A DNA stretch of 64,000 bases from Catenulispora acidiphila DSM 44928 (GCF_000024025.1 NC_013131.1:2790001-2854000), one strand, 5' to 3'. Positions 1 through 9,134 are shown, counted from the first letter of the stretch. Program-made: numbers and translations. The notes: generated by a model not told the origin, from the letters alone.

Positions 1-510
1 GCCGGAACCACCCGCGACCTCAGAACCCTGGCACCCGGCGACCCCGCCTCCCCGATCAACCCGATCGACGTCCGAGACATCGCCGCCTTCACCCTCAGCG
101 CCATCGACCAAGGCCTCACCGGCGCCTACACCGTCGCCGGCACCCCCTCGAACGCCTCCACCTACGGCGAACTCCTCGAAGCATGCATCGACGCCACCGC
201 CTCCGCAGCGCACCTCGAATGGCTCGACAGTGCCTTCCTGGAAACCCAGGACATCGCCTTCTGGAGCGAACTCCCGATCTGGATCCCCCCAGGCGATGTC
301 CCCTGGGACGCGGACACCTCGCGCGCCGAAGCAGTCGGCCTACGCTGCCGCCCCCTGCGCGAAACGGTCCAGGACACCTGGGCCTGGCTGACCGCCGACG
401 GAGGCGAGGCGCGGCGCACGTACGAGCCGCGCAGACCGCACGGTCTGAGCCCGGAGAAGGAGCGCGCGCTGCTGGCAGCGTGGGAAACGTGGAAGAGATC
501 GCATCCATGA
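1..510 (+). CDS. NAD-dependent epimerase/dehydratase family reductase, C-terminal part
   Basis: The 169 codons run open from the window edge to a TGA at 508-510, so the N-terminal Rossmann part with the nucleotide-binding Gly motif lies outside. What is seen is the substrate-side half of an extended SDR: a segment reading PINPIDVRDIAAFTL, where related proteins place the residue contacts after the sixth strand, then a GAYTVAG stretch and a C-terminal RPLRETVQDTWAWL segment. This combination is common in actinobacterial reductases annotated as NAD-dependent epimerases. The substrate cannot be named. It converges with the lactonase gene across a hairpin. Family assignment is fairly sure; specific function is unknown. 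Confidence 0.75.
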   Translation, partial: AGTTRDLRTLAPGDPASPINPIDVRDIAAFTLSAIDQGLTGAYTVAGTPSNASTYGELLEACIDATASAAHLEWLDSAFLETQDIAFWSELPIWIPPGDVPWDADTSRAEAVGLRCRPLRETVQDTWAWLTADGGEARRTYEPRRPHGLSPEKERALLAAWETWKRSHP

Positions 511-529
511 GCGAGTTACAGACCATGGA

Positions 530-575
530 GGGGAGAACCGCGGTGGTGGTGCCACGTCCACCGCCGCGGTTCCCC
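530..575. terminator. Hairpin between convergent genes
   Basis: A GGGGAGAACCGCGG arm (530-543) can pair with CCGCGGTTCCCC (564-575) with a small bulge, giving a GC-rich stem between the ends of two converging genes. There is no clear T-tract on either side, so it may be a hairpin-only bidirectional terminator, as is common in actinobacteria. Confidence 0.5.
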
Positions 576-624
576 TATGTCGCTGTCGCTGCAACCGCCG
601 CTGCCGTTGCCGCAGCCGCCGGCG

Positions 625-1680
625 TCAGGCCGAGATCGGCAGCAGCGACGCCGGCGTCGTGACCGCGTACGGCGTCCCGACCGGCGTCAGCCGTCCGCTC
701 GCGGCGTCGACCCGGAAGACGGTGATCGAGTCCGAGTGCTGGTTCGCGCTGAACAGCAGGGTGCCGTCGGGGGACAGGACGATGTCGCGCGGCCACGCGC
801 CGCCGGCCGGTACCACCTCGACCGGCTCCAGGGTGGCGCCGTCGGCGGCGACGGCGAAGACCGCGATCGTGTCGTCGACGCGGTTGGAGGCGTAGAGGAA
901 GCGGTCGTCGGCGGACACCCGGATCGCCGCGCACCAGGCGTGGTCGGACTTCGCGCGGTCGGCTTCGGCGCGGCTCTGCACCAGCTGGCCGACCTCGCCG
1001 GCGCCGGTCGCCTCGTCCCAGGAGCACACCGCGACGGTCCAGGAGACCTCGTTCAGCAGGTAGAAGTAGCGTCCGGAGCCGTGGAACGCCAGGTGGCGCG
1101 GGCCCGAGCCGCCGGGCAGCGTCACGACGCCGTGCTCGGTGAGGCGCCCGGCCTCGTAGGCGTACACGTACACCGTGTCGGTGCCCAGGTCCACGGCCAG
1201 CACCCAGCGTCCCGACGGCGAGACCGTCACCTGGTGCGCGTGCGGGCCCTCCTGCCGGTCGGCGCGCGGGCCCGAGCCGGTGTGCTGGATCAGCTGCGCG
1301 GGCTCGCTGCCGGTCACCCGGCCCTCGGCGTCGATCGGGAAGACGCCGACGGTCCCCGACACGTAGTTGGCGACGAACAGCGTGCTGCCGTCGGGGTGCA
1401 GCGCCAGGTGGCACGGCGCCGCGCCGCCGCTGGCGGTCTGGTCGCGCACGTCGCTGCCGCCCTCGGCGACGGTGAAGCGCGCGGAGGCCACGCGTCCCGC
1501 GGGCTCCTGCTCCACCACCGCCGTCAGGACGCCGCGCGCGCCGTCGTAGGCGACGTAGGAGGGGTCGGCGATGTCCACCGACGAGACCGGGGACAGCGCG
1601 CCGTCGGCGTCGTAGCGCAGGCAGTGCACGCCCGCTCCGTAGCCGCCGACCAGAAGATACGAGTTCGTGGAGTCGACCAT
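625..1680 (-). CDS. Lactonase-family seven-bladed beta-propeller protein
   Basis: The 351-residue product has the length and repeat structure of the 6-phosphogluconolactonase (Pgl, YbhE-type; Lactonase) family: blades repeat patterns such as HLALHPDGSTLFVANY, VTVSPSGRWVLAVD, RHLAFHGSGRYFYLLNE and IVLSPDGTLLFSANQ. In the family it hydrolyses 6-phosphogluconolactone in the oxidative pentose phosphate pathway, though many actinobacterial members are uncharacterised and could act on other lactones. No signal peptide is visible, so a cytoplasmic location is expected. The gene lies 15 bp downstream of the permease gene on the same strand, so the two may be co-transcribed, but a functional link is not obvious. 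Confidence 0.8.
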   Translation of the reverse strand: MVDSTNSYLLVGGYGAGVHCLRYDADGALSPVSSVDIADPSYVAYDGARGVLTAVVEQEPAGRVASARFTVAEGGSDVRDQTASGGAAPCHLALHPDGSTLFVANYVSGTVGVFPIDAEGRVTGSEPAQLIQHTGSGPRADRQEGPHAHQVTVSPSGRWVLAVDLGTDTVYVYAYEAGRLTEHGVVTLPGGSGPRHLAFHGSGRYFYLLNEVSWTVAVCSWDEATGAGEVGQLVQSRAEADRAKSDHAWCAAIRVSADDRFLYASNRVDDTIAVFAVAADGATLEPVEVVPAGGAWPRDIVLSPDGTLLFSANQHSDSITVFRVDAASGRLTPVGTPYAVTTPASLLPISA

Positions 1681-1695
1681 GGTCGGTATTCTCGC

Positions 1696-2880
1696 CTAAG
1701 CGCCGTGACCGGTGTCCTCGGCGCTCGTCGAATGGTCCATCGCCATGTCGTCCGGCCCGCCGCCCATCATCCGCATCATCGCCATCCCGCCGCTGCGCCC
1801 GAACCGCACCACCAAAACGAGCGCCAGCACCAGGAACACGATGTTGAGCCACGTCGTGTAGTTCCACGTCACGCCCTCGCTCATCACCGACATCCCGCCG
1901 CGCCCCGGGATCCAGCCGAAGGCCTCGAACAGCAGCTCCACGACATAGCCCGCGCCGGCCATCGCGATGAAGAAGGTCCACAGCAGGAACCAGGCCGCGC
2001 GCCGGCCGTAGTACTTCTTGTAGATGTTCAGGATCGGCAGGATCAGCAGGTCCGCGAAGATGAACGCGGTCACCCCGCCGAAGCTGATCCCGCCCTTCCA
2101 CAGCACCAGCGCCAGCGGCACGTTCCCGATCGAGCACACGAAGCTGACCACCGCCACCACCGGCCCGACCAGCGGACCCCAGATCCCGGCGAGGACCGGG
2201 TGCCCGGACAGGAAGAAGTGCTGCCAGAAGGAGTCCGGCACCCACGCCGCGATCGCCCCGGCGATGAGCAGCCCGATCACCAGGTCCCGCAGGATCGCCG
2301 CCCACTCCATGACGAACACGTGCGACACCGACGTGAACCCGGCGCGCGAGAGCAGCCGCCGCAGGAACGGTCCGTCCCCGGCCACCGCCATGTCCATCGC
2401 CGCGTGCCCCTCCATGGAGCCCGCGACCCCGCGGTCGGCCTGCTCCCGCGCCTCGTGCAGCAACGACGGCTTCAGGAAGCGCCGGAACAGCACCGCCAGC
2501 ACCACGATCATGATCGGGCCGCCGACGAACTCCGCCAGCGTGAACTGCCAGCCCAGCAACAGCCACAGGATCACGCCGAGTTCCAGCACCAGGTTCGTCG
2601 AGCCGATCGCGAACGTGATCGCCGCGGTGAAGTTCGCGCCTTTGCGGAAAAGGGAGCGCGCCAGCGCCACCGCCGCATAGGAGCAGGACGAGGACGCCGC
2701 CCCCAGCAACGACGAAACCGCCAGCGTCTTCGGCCGGTCGTCGCCCAGCAGCCGCACGATCGTCGACTTGCGCACCACCGCCTGGATGACCGCCGACAGC
2801 GTGAACCCCAGGATCAGCGCCCAGGTGATCTCCCACGTCATCGAGCCTGTGATCCGCAACGCGTGCGTGATTGCGCCCAT
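1696..2880 (-). CDS. ArsP/YraQ-type permease (DUF318) with Met/His-rich tail
   Basis: The 394-residue polytopic membrane protein has the two mirrored halves typical of the ArsP_1 permease family: GAASSSCSYAAVALARSL followed by a segment ending STNLVLELG in the first half, and a second half with FVCSIGNVPLALVLWKGG followed by FGGVTAFIFADLLILP. The paired S-x-CS/C-S-x-G motifs with a cysteine are a family hallmark; characterised members export trivalent organoarsenicals. The tail is rich in Met, His and Asp (MAMMRMM, then DDMAMDHS and GHGA), a composition seen in copper-handling proteins. It diverges from the Met-rich membrane protein gene across an operator-like palindrome, so a metal substrate, possibly copper, is inferred rather than shown. 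Confidence 0.8.
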   Translation of the reverse strand: MGAITHALRITGSMTWEITWALILGFTLSAVIQAVVRKSTIVRLLGDDRPKTLAVSSLLGAASSSCSYAAVALARSLFRKGANFTAAITFAIGSTNLVLELGVILWLLLGWQFTLAEFVGGPIMIVVLAVLFRRFLKPSLLHEAREQADRGVAGSMEGHAAMDMAVAGDGPFLRRLLSRAGFTSVSHVFVMEWAAILRDLVIGLLIAGAIAAWVPDSFWQHFFLSGHPVLAGIWGPLVGPVVAVVSFVCSIGNVPLALVLWKGGISFGGVTAFIFADLLILPILNIYKKYYGRRAAWFLLWTFFIAMAGAGYVVELLFEAFGWIPGRGGMSVMSEGVTWNYTTWLNIVFLVLALVLVVRFGRSGGMAMMRMMGGGPDDMAMDHSTSAEDTGHGA

Positions 2881-2900
2881 CGTCTCCGCCTCCCGCGCGC

Positions 2901-2923
2901 TACCCTATACCGGTAGCTGGTAT
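2901..2923. promoter_or_regulatory. CsoR-like operator in the divergent metal-gene promoter
   Basis: ATACC (2907-2911) and GGTAT (2919-2923) form an inverted repeat spanning 17 bp, the same overall span as the ATACCC/GGGTAT repeat before copZ at 4374-4390. The reverse strand carries TATAGG (2909-2904), a plausible -10 box for the permease gene starting at 2880. The arrangement resembles TACC-GGTA-type sites bound by copper-sensing CsoR repressors; no csoR gene is in the window. Confidence 0.55.
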
Positions 2924-2952
2924 CGACAGCTGGCATCGAGCGGGGAGAGAGC

Positions 2953-3387
2953 ATGGCCCGCAGGACCGGACGGCAGCGTGTGATGCTGCTGTTCGCGGTG
3001 CTCGCCGGGCTGTTCCTGATGCACGGGCTCAGCGCTCCGTCGATGCACTGCATGCCGATATCGATGCAGACGCCGACATCCATGGCGATGCCGATAACGG
3101 CGCCGGTCTCCGCACCCGCAGACTCCGTGATGCCGCCGGAAGCGCAGATCCCGAGTACCCTCAGCGCCTCGGACGGCATGTCCGACCACATGCAGGCCGA
3201 CCCGACCTGTGTCCCCCTGCGCCCCGAAGGCATGGCGGCCCTGTTCCTCGCGCTGTTCCTGCTCGTCATAGCGCCGTGGCGGCCCGGACTGCCCTTCCTC
3301 GCGCTCCTGATCCACCCGCGCTGGCCGCACGGTCCACCTCGGACCGGCGCCCAAGTCCTGCGCACGCTGAGCATCTCCCGGACGTGA
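2953..3387 (+). CDS. Small Met-rich membrane protein, DUF6153-like
   Basis: The 144-residue protein has an N-terminal membrane helix (about residues 10-28, LLFAVLAGLFLMHGL), a periplasmic-side loop rich in Met, His and Pro (HCMPISMQTP, SDHMQADPTC), and a second membrane helix at about residues 94-120. This layout matches small actinobacterial membrane proteins of the DUF6153 type that sit beside copper genes. A GGGGAGAG ribosome site lies 3-10 bases before the ATG. It is followed by a metal-binding lipoprotein gene 58 bp downstream. A role in extracytoplasmic copper binding is an inference from composition and neighbours; no enzyme motif is visible. Confidence 0.65.
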   Translation: MARRTGRQRVMLLFAVLAGLFLMHGLSAPSMHCMPISMQTPTSMAMPITAPVSAPADSVMPPEAQIPSTLSASDGMSDHMQADPTCVPLRPEGMAALFLALFLLVIAPWRPGLPFLALLIHPRWPHGPPRTGAQVLRTLSISRT

Positions 3388-3445
3388 CAGACGGCTGCTT
3401 CCTTAGCCGTCAGTCCACGTATTCACCGGAAGGGTTTCCATTCTC

Positions 3446-4318
3446 ATGCGTTCGATCAGCTGTGTCCGCTTCGTCCTGCTCGTCCCTGCCATCGTGAGCG
3501 TCCTGGCGCTCGCGGCGTGCAGCAGCTCCAGCTCCTCCTCGCCTGCTCCCTCCCATCCCCACTCCTCGATGGTCGGCATGGACGACGGCGGCGAGCTCAT
3601 GTACATGGGCGACGGCCTGGCCGCCAGCGCCCAGGGCTACACCCTCGCCCCGGCCGGCGACTCGGTAGCGGCGGCGGGCTTCGCCTTCAAGATCCTCGGT
3701 CCCGACGGCAAGCCGGTCACCGCCTTCGAACCCGAGCAGACCAAGCTCATGCACTTCTACTTGATCCGCTCGGACTTGTCGGGCTTCCAGCACGTGCACC
3801 CGACGATGGCTGCGGACGGCACGTGGACCGCCCCGACCGAGGCCGCCGGGCCCGGTGCGTACCGGGTCTACGCGCAGTTCATCGCCAAGGGCGCCGACGG
3901 CCAGGCAGTCCCCCTGGTGCTGTCCCAGTCGGTCACGTCTGCCGGGTCGGCGCCGGATAAGCCGCTGCCCGCCGCGTCCTCGACCACCACGGTCGACGGC
4001 TACACCCTGACCGTCGACTCCTCGCAGCTCATGGCGGGGATGGAGATGCCGCTGAAGGTCTCGATCGCCGAGGACGGCAAGCCGGTGACCGATCTGGAGC
4101 CGTACCTGGAGACCTACGCCCACCTGTCCGGCTTCCACACCGGCGACCTGGCCATGGCGCACCTGCACCCGCAGGGCGGCGTCGCGACCACCCCGACCGG
4201 CGGTCCGGACCTGACCTTCGAGGCGACGCTGCCGAAGTCCGGGCAGTGGCGGATGTATCTCCAGTTCCAGACCGGCGGCGTGCTGCACACCGCGGCGGTG
4301 ACGCTCGACGTCCGCTGA
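3446..4318 (+). CDS. Secreted metal-binding lipoprotein
   Basis: The 290-residue product starts with a lipoprotein signal (LALAAC, lipid-modified Cys at about 26) followed by a poly-Ser stretch and a His/Met segment. Two homologous beta-rich halves follow, each with a His-rich signature: KLMHFYLIRSDLSGFQHVHP at about residues 107-126 and HLSGFHTGDLAMAHLHPQG near 230-248. Spaced HxHP histidines of this type occur in actinobacterial extracellular copper-binding proteins. With the Met-rich membrane protein upstream and copZ downstream it probably buffers or scavenges copper outside the membrane. The metal identity is inferred. The duplicated halves suggest an internal gene duplication. Confidence 0.7.
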   Translation: MRSISCVRFVLLVPAIVSVLALAACSSSSSSSPAPSHPHSSMVGMDDGGELMYMGDGLAASAQGYTLAPAGDSVAAAGFAFKILGPDGKPVTAFEPEQTKLMHFYLIRSDLSGFQHVHPTMAADGTWTAPTEAAGPGAYRVYAQFIAKGADGQAVPLVLSQSVTSAGSAPDKPLPAASSTTTVDGYTLTVDSSQLMAGMEMPLKVSIAEDGKPVTDLEPYLETYAHLSGFHTGDLAMAHLHPQGGVATTPTGGPDLTFEATLPKSGQWRMYLQFQTGGVLHTAAVTLDVR

Positions 4319-4373
4319 CGGTCGGCGCGGGGTCCCGCTGTGAGCGAGATCACAGAGGGACCCTCCGGGCTCA

Positions 4374-4393
4374 ATACCCTAGGGGGGTATAGT
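4374..4393 (+). promoter_or_regulatory. CsoR-like operator overlapping the copZ -10 box
   Basis: A perfect inverted repeat ATACCC (4374-4379), 5-nt spacer, GGGTAT (4385-4390) overlaps the box TATAGT (4388-4393). Exactly 7 nt separate this box from the ATG at 4401, the spacing of a leaderless transcript. A repressor bound here would cover the -10 region. The sequence agrees with operators of the copper-sensing CsoR family. Confidence 0.7.
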
Positions 4394-4400
4394 AGCCGTC

Positions 4401-4727
4401 ATGACCGAGCTGACCGTGATCCAGCCCGAGGCGTCCGCCGCCTCGGGCTGTTCCTGTTGTGCCACCCCCGCCGCCGAAGCCGTCGCCGCCGCGCCGAAGG
4501 AGAGTCCCGTGTCCGAGGACCAGACCACCGCCGTCTACACCGTGTCAGGCATGACCTGCGATCACTGTGTCAAGTCCGTGACGGAAGAGGTCGGCGCGAT
4601 CGACGGCGTCCAGAACGTGGACGTGGTCCTGGCGACCGGTCAGGTCACCGTCACCAGCGCCGCGCCGCTGACGGTCGAGGCCGTCGAGGCCGCCGTCGAC
4701 GAGGCGGGCTACACCCTGGTCCACTGA
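4401..4727 (+). CDS. copZ: CopZ-type copper chaperone (HMA domain) with Cys-rich N-terminal extension
   Basis: Residues from about 44 onward form one heavy-metal-associated domain with the metal site GMTCDHC (about residues 50-56) and the usual beta-alpha-beta-beta-alpha-beta pattern ending in EAGYTLVH. CopZ-type proteins carry Cu(I) in the cytoplasm and hand it to exporters or CsoR. The longest form (108 residues) begins at the apparently leaderless ATG and adds about 36 residues including CSCC. An in-frame GTG at 4509 has its own AAGGAG (4497-4502, 6-nt spacing) and would give the usual length of about 72 residues. Both forms are plausible. A strong terminator follows. No CopA-type ATPase is present in the window. 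Confidence 0.85.
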   Translation: MTELTVIQPEASAASGCSCCATPAAEAVAAAPKESPVSEDQTTAVYTVSGMTCDHCVKSVTEEVGAIDGVQNVDVVLATGQVTVTSAAPLTVEAVEAAVDEAGYTLVH

Positions 4728-4757
4728 CCCGGCTTTCACCCCTGCGGGGAGTCGACG

Positions 4758-4792
4758 AGACCCCTGACACGCACCTCGCGTGTCAGGGGTCT
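4758..4792 (+). terminator. Intrinsic terminator after copZ
   Basis: AGACCCCTGACACGC (4758-4772) and its exact complement GCGTGTCAGGGGTCT (4778-4792) form a 15-bp stem with a 5-nt loop, 30 bp past the copZ stop. A weak T-rich tail (TCTCGATTGG) follows. Confidence 0.85.
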
Positions 4793-4844
4793 TCTCGATT
4801 GGTCATCAGCCCTCTACACTCCCGCAGCAGTTGCGAGGTGTGGG

Positions 4845-5621
4845 ATGAAGATCGTCGTTTTGACCAAGCACGTCCCGCAAGCGATCGCGGAGGTGTCGTT
4901 CGCCCAGGATCTGACCGTGGACCGGTCGGCGGTGCGCTGCCGCCTGCAGGACGCCGACGAGTACGCGGTCGAGCAGGCCGCGCGCATCGCCTGCCGTCGT
5001 CTCGACGTGCAGGTCACCGCCGTGACCATGGGCCCGTCCGGCGCGTCCGCCGCGCTGCGCGCCGCCCTGGCGCGCGGCGCCGACGAGGGCGTGCACGTCC
5101 TGGACGACGCCCTGCACGGCTCCGACGCCCCGGCCACCTCCCTGGTCCTGGCCGCCGTCTGCCGCCGCCTCGGCTTCGACCTGGTGCTGTGCGGCAGCGC
5201 CTCCACGGACTCCGCGATGTCCGTGATCCCCGCGATGCTCGCCGAACGCCTCGGCGTCCCGGCCCTGTGCTGCTGCGACAGCCTGCGCACCGAGGAGGAC
5301 ATGCTCCACGCCACCCGCGACGACGGCGCCGCCACCGAGGAACTGGCAGCCGCGATGCCCGCGGTGGTCTCGGTCACCGACCGCAGCGGCGAGCCTCGCT
5401 ACCCGCGCTTCGAAGCCATCTCCGACGCCCGCCAGAAGCTGGTCCGCACATGGTCGCTGGCGGATCTGGGGATCGAGACGGCCGACGTCGGCCTGGCCGC
5501 CACCGCGACCAAGGTCGGCCGCGTCATCCGCACCGAAGCCGGCAGCACCGCCGTGGCCGAGGACCCCGCGAGCGCCGCGACCCGCATCGCCGACTTCCTG
5601 ACCCGACGACAGTTCCTCTGA
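4845..5621 (+). CDS. etfB: Electron transfer flavoprotein beta subunit
   Basis: The 258-residue protein begins [11 protein letters not shown] and contains the EtfB pattern of an N-terminal Rossmann-like fold with a [11 protein letters not shown] segment and [15 protein letters not shown], as in the FixA/EtfB family. With EtfA it forms the FAD- and AMP-binding heterodimer that takes electrons from acyl-CoA and other dehydrogenases. A TACACT box (4813-4818) and a GAGG ribosome site precede the ATG. etfA begins 34 bp downstream and the membrane dehydrogenase gene follows, so the three form one operon dedicated to passing electrons to the respiratory chain. Length is normal for the family. Confidence 0.93.
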   Translation: MKIVVLTKHVPQAIAEVSFAQDLTVDRSAVRCRLQDADEYAVEQAARIACRRLDVQVTAVTMGPSGASAALRAALARGADEGVHVLDDALHGSDAPATSLVLAAVCRRLGFDLVLCGSASTDSAMSVIPAMLAERLGVPALCCCDSLRTEEDMLHATRDDGAATEELAAAMPAVVSVTDRSGEPRYPRFEAISDARQKLVRTWSLADLGIETADVGLAATATKVGRVIRTEAGSTAVAEDPASAATRIADFLTRRQFL

Positions 5622-5655
5622 CCCCGCACAACCGACATCGCGGCAAGGAGGCCGG

Positions 5656-6909
5656 ATGGCGCACGTGGTGGCGCTCGTCGAACACGACGCGCGCGAGGGC
5701 ACGGTGGCACGCTCGACGTGCGCGCTCCTGACGCTGGCCCGGCGGCTGGGGCAGCCGGTCGCGGCCTGCGCGACGGCGCCCGACGAGGAGACGATCGCGG
5801 TGCTGGGACGCTACGGCGCCACGGAGATCTGGTGCCCCGACGGTCCCGCCGGCGACGCCGCGACGGCGCTGCCGCTGCAACGCGGCGCGGCCGAACCCGC
5901 GCATGCCAATGCTGGTGCCGGCGCTGGCGCCGGTGGCGATGCCAGTGCCGGTGCCAGCGCCGGTCGCAGCGTCGGTGGCGATATCAGCGCCGGTCGCGGT
6001 ATCGATGCCAGTGCCAGTGCCAGTGCCAGCGCCGGTCGCAGTGCCGGTGGCGATATCGGTGCCGGTCGCGGTATCGATGCCAGTGCCAGTGCCAGTGCCA
6101 GTGCCAGTGCCGGTGCCGGTCGCGATGTCATTGCCGGTGCCAGCCTCAGCGACACGGACCTCCTGGCAGCCATCGCCCACAGCCTCACCCCGGCAGCGAT
6201 CCTCATAGCCGCGACCCACCGAGGCCAGGAAACCGCCGCGCGCCTGGCGATCCGCCTCGACTCCGGCATCATCACCGATGCCGTCGAGGTCCGCCCCGGC
6301 GCCCGAGGCCCGATCGCGGTCCAGCGCTGCCTCGCCGACTCCCACCTCGTCGAATCCAGCGTCGTGCGCGGCATCCCGATCATCACGGTCTGCCCCGAAG
6401 CCGCGGTCCCCGAGCCGAGTCCGAGCGAACCGGTCCTGCACACCGTCGCCGTCGAGCCCTCCCCGGCCCGCACTCCGCGAATAGTCGCGACCCTCAAGCC
6501 GCGCCCCGCGCGACCCGCCCTCGACCACGCCGACATCGTCGTCGCCGGCGGGCGCGGCATCGGCTCCCAAGCCGCCTTCGCCGTCCTGGCCGACGTCGCC
6601 GCGGCCCTCGGCGCCGCCGTCGCCGGCTCGCACACCGCCGCCGACCTCGGCTGGATCCCGCCCGAGGCGCGCGTCGGCCTCACCGGCAAGACCGTGAACC
6701 CGCGCCTGTACCTCGCCTGCGGCGTCTCCGGCTCGGTGCGCCACCGCGCCGGGATGCAGGGCGCGAAGACCGTCGTCGCGATCGGCGACGACCCCTCCGC
6801 CCCGATCTTCAAGCTCGCCGACCTCGCTGTCGTCGGCGACGCCCGCGCGATCCTGCCCGCGTTGCTGGCAGAGATCCTCAGCCGGACACAGCTTCGAAGT
6901 CAGACATAG
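5656..6909 (+). CDS. etfA: Electron transfer flavoprotein alpha subunit with repeat-expanded insert
   Basis: The 417-residue protein has the EtfA N-terminal domain ([11 protein letters not shown]) and a canonical C-terminal FAD domain: [21 protein letters not shown], a GASHT-like AGSHTAA turn, [20 protein letters not shown] and [18 protein letters not shown]. Family members are usually 310-330 residues; the excess is an Ala/Gly/Ser insert at about residues 84-165, encoded by tandem repeats, placed in the N-terminal domain before the segment [13 protein letters not shown]. The reading frame is kept throughout because repeat units are multiples of 3. An AAGGAGG site precedes the ATG. The insert is probably a flexible surface loop; whether the protein tolerates it is inferred from intact FAD motifs. 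Confidence 0.92.
   Translation: MAHVVALVEHDAREGTVARSTCALLTLARRLGQPVAACATAPDEETIAVLGRYGATEIWCPDGPAGDAATALPLQRGAAEPAHANAGAGAGAGGDASAGASAGRSVGGDISAGRGIDASASASASAGRSAGGDIGAGRGIDASASASASASAGAGRDVIAGASLSDTDLLAAIAHSLTPAAILIAATHRGQETAARLAIRLDSGIITDAVEVRPGARGPIAVQRCLADSHLVESSVVRGIPIITVCPEAAVPEPSPSEPVLHTVAVEPSPARTPRIVATLKPRPARPALDHADIVVAGGRGIGSQAAFAVLADVAAALGAAVAGSHTAADLGWIPPEARVGLTGKTVNPRLYLACGVSGSVRHRAGMQGAKTVVAIGDDPSAPIFKLADLAVVGDARAILPALLAEILSRTQLRSQT
5905..6152 (+). repeat. In-frame minisatellite inside etfA
   Basis: A patch of GCCAGT/GCCGGT hexamers contains a 72-bp tandem duplication: the block starting at 5962 (GGTCGCAG) recurs at 6034 with few changes. Units are multiples of 3, so codons for Ala, Ser, Gly, Arg and Asp repeat ([16 protein letters not shown]). 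Confidence 0.9.
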
Positions 6910-6968
6910 ATTCCAGCCCGACCTCACCCAACCCGTTCCCCCTTCCCTCGCAACGAACGGAGTCCCCT

Positions 6969-9134
6969 GTGGCTGTACGACTCATCATCGGCGCGGCGAT
7001 CACGCTCACAGCGTTCGCATTGGCAGGACGCCGTGTGCTGATGCTCTATCGCCTGGGCCGCACGATGCAGCCGGCCGAGCCCGGGCGCGCCGACGAACCC
7101 GGTACCCGCTTGTGGGCGGTGACGACCGAGGTTTTGGGCCAGCGCAAGCTGCTGCGGTGGTCCGGTCCGGGACTCGCGCACGCCGCGGTGTTCTGGGGCT
7201 TCATGATCCTCGGCGCCACCATCGTCGAGGGCTTCGGGGCGCTGTTCGACCGGGACTTCCACATCCCGCTGATCGGCACGGACACCTGGCTGGGCTTCCT
7301 GGAGGACTTCTTCATCGTCGCGGTTCTGGCCGGTCTGCTGGCCTTCTCCGTGATCCGGCTGCGCCAGGACCCCGACAAGCGCGGCCGCCAGTCGCGCTTC
7401 TTCGGCTCGCACACGACCGCCGCCTGGGTCGTGCTGTTCATGATCTTCAACGTCATGTGGACCCTGCTGCTCTACCGCGGCGCGCAGATCAACACCGGCA
7501 ACTTCCCCTTCCCGCACGGCGCGTTCGCCAGCCAGGCCGCCGGGCACGTGCTGCACGGCGCCGGCAAGACCGCCAACGACGTCTTCGAGACCGGCGGCCT
7601 GCTGCTCTCCCTCGGCGTGGTCCTGAGCTTCCTGGTGCTGGTCGTCAACTCCAAGCACCTGCACATCTTCCTGGCGCCGTTCAACATCGCCTTCTCCCGC
7701 CGCCCGCGCGCCCTGGGCCCGCTGCTGCCGGTCTACTCCGACGGCAAGGCCGTGGACTTCGAGGACCCGGGCGAGGACGACAAGATCGGCCGCGGCGCGA
7801 TCGAGGACTTCACCTGGAAGGGCTTGCTGGACCTGGCGACCTGCACCGAGTGCGGACGCTGCCAGTCCCAGTGCCCGGCCTGGAACACTGAGAAGCCGCT
7901 GAGCCCGAAGCTGCTCATCATGAGCCTGCGCGACCACGCGCTGGCCAAGGCGCCGTACCTGCTCGCCGAGAGCGAGGAGGCCAGGGCGGCGATGGAGACC
8001 AGCGCGGTCGACGTCTTCGCCGAGGCCCAGCGTCCGCTGGTCGGCGGCGCGGACGTGAACGGCGTGATCGACCCCGACGTCCTGTGGTCCTGCGTGACCT
8101 GCGGCGCCTGCGTCGAGCAGTGCCCGGTGGACATCGAGCACGTCGACCACATCGTCGACATGCGCCGCTACCAGGTGCTCATCGAGGCCGAGTTCCCCCG
8201 CGAGGCCGGCACGATGCTCCGCAACCTGGAGAAGAACGGCGACCCCTGGGGACGCGGCGCCAAGGCCCGGCTGGAGTGGACGACCGGGCTGCCCTTTGAG
8301 GTCCGCGTCTTGGGGGCGAACGGGGAGGAGCGCATCCCCGAGGACGTCGAATACCTCTTCTGGGTCGGCTGCGCCGGCTCCCTGGACGACAACGCGAAGA
8401 AGACCTCCCGCAACGTCGCCGAACTCCTGCACGAGGCCGGGGTCGAGTTCATGATCCTGGGCTCGGGGGAGACCTGCACCGGCGACGCCGCCCGCCGCCT
8501 GGGTCAGGAGTTCCTGTTCCACGAGCTGGCGTCGCAGAACGTGGAGACGCTGAACACCGCGGGCGCCAAGAAGATCGTCGTCACCTGTGCGCACTGCTTC
8601 AACACCCTGGCCAACGAATACCCGCAGCTCGGCGGGAACTACGAGGTCGTGCACCACACCGAGCTGCTGGCCCGGCTGATCAAGGACGGCCGGATCAAGC
8701 CGGCCGGCGAGGTGGACGTCGCGGTCACCTACCACGACCCCTGCTACCTCGGCCGGCACAACCGGGTCTTCGACGCCCCGCGCGACATCCTGGGCACGAT
8801 TCCCGGCGTGAAGCTGACCGAGATGCCGCGCAACCGCGAGAAGTCGTTCTGCTGCGGGGCGGGCGGCGCGCGGATGTGGATGGAGGAGACGATCGGCTCG
8901 CGGATCAACGAGACCCGGACCGACGAGGCGCTGGGCACGTCGCCGGACCTGGTGACCGCCGCGTGTCCCTACTGCATCGTGATGCTCACCGACGGCGTGG
9001 CGACGCGCAAGCAGCAGGGCAAGGCCGACGAGGCGGTGCGCGTCGCGGACGTCTCGGAGGTGCTGCTGCGGTCGGTGCGGGCGCCGGGGAAGACGCCGGC
9101 GCCGACCGTCACCGACCCGCCTACGACGCCGTGA
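6969..9134 (+). CDS. etfD: Membrane ETF dehydrogenase-like Fe-S oxidoreductase (EtfD type)
   Basis: I place the start at GTG 6969, which has GGAG at 6959-6962; the frame stays open upstream but only through etfA. The 721-residue product has about six membrane helices (residues 1-240, NarI-like haem b region), two 4Fe-4S motifs (CTECGRC...CP near residue 291; [12 protein letters not shown] near 373), then two CCG domains (GCAGSLDD near 466; [18 protein letters not shown] near 626) as in HdrD/GlpC/LutA proteins. The closest known counterpart is mycobacterial EtfD (Rv0338c), needed to pass electrons from EtfBA to menaquinone in fatty acid oxidation. Being directly after etfBA strongly supports the same role. 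Confidence 0.9.
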   Translation: MAVRLIIGAAITLTAFALAGRRVLMLYRLGRTMQPAEPGRADEPGTRLWAVTTEVLGQRKLLRWSGPGLAHAAVFWGFMILGATIVEGFGALFDRDFHIPLIGTDTWLGFLEDFFIVAVLAGLLAFSVIRLRQDPDKRGRQSRFFGSHTTAAWVVLFMIFNVMWTLLLYRGAQINTGNFPFPHGAFASQAAGHVLHGAGKTANDVFETGGLLLSLGVVLSFLVLVVNSKHLHIFLAPFNIAFSRRPRALGPLLPVYSDGKAVDFEDPGEDDKIGRGAIEDFTWKGLLDLATCTECGRCQSQCPAWNTEKPLSPKLLIMSLRDHALAKAPYLLAESEEARAAMETSAVDVFAEAQRPLVGGADVNGVIDPDVLWSCVTCGACVEQCPVDIEHVDHIVDMRRYQVLIEAEFPREAGTMLRNLEKNGDPWGRGAKARLEWTTGLPFEVRVLGANGEERIPEDVEYLFWVGCAGSLDDNAKKTSRNVAELLHEAGVEFMILGSGETCTGDAARRLGQEFLFHELASQNVETLNTAGAKKIVVTCAHCFNTLANEYPQLGGNYEVVHHTELLARLIKDGRIKPAGEVDVAVTYHDPCYLGRHNRVFDAPRDILGTIPGVKLTEMPRNREKSFCCGAGGARMWMEETIGSRINETRTDEALGTSPDLVTAACPYCIVMLTDGVATRKQQGKADEAVRVADVSEVLLRSVRAPGKTPAPTVTDPPTTP

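Noticed and set aside
575-2836. 753-residue open frame on the reverse strand and a 779-residue one on the forward strand (577-2916)
   Set aside because: Both run antisense or out of frame across the lactonase and permease genes, are Arg/Gly/Ala-rich without any domain, and arise from the high GC content.
5718-6968. Long upstream extension of the etfD frame
   Set aside because: It overlaps etfA in another frame, is Arg/Pro-rich, and the true EtfD start (GTG 6969) has a good ribosome site and the first membrane helix right after it.
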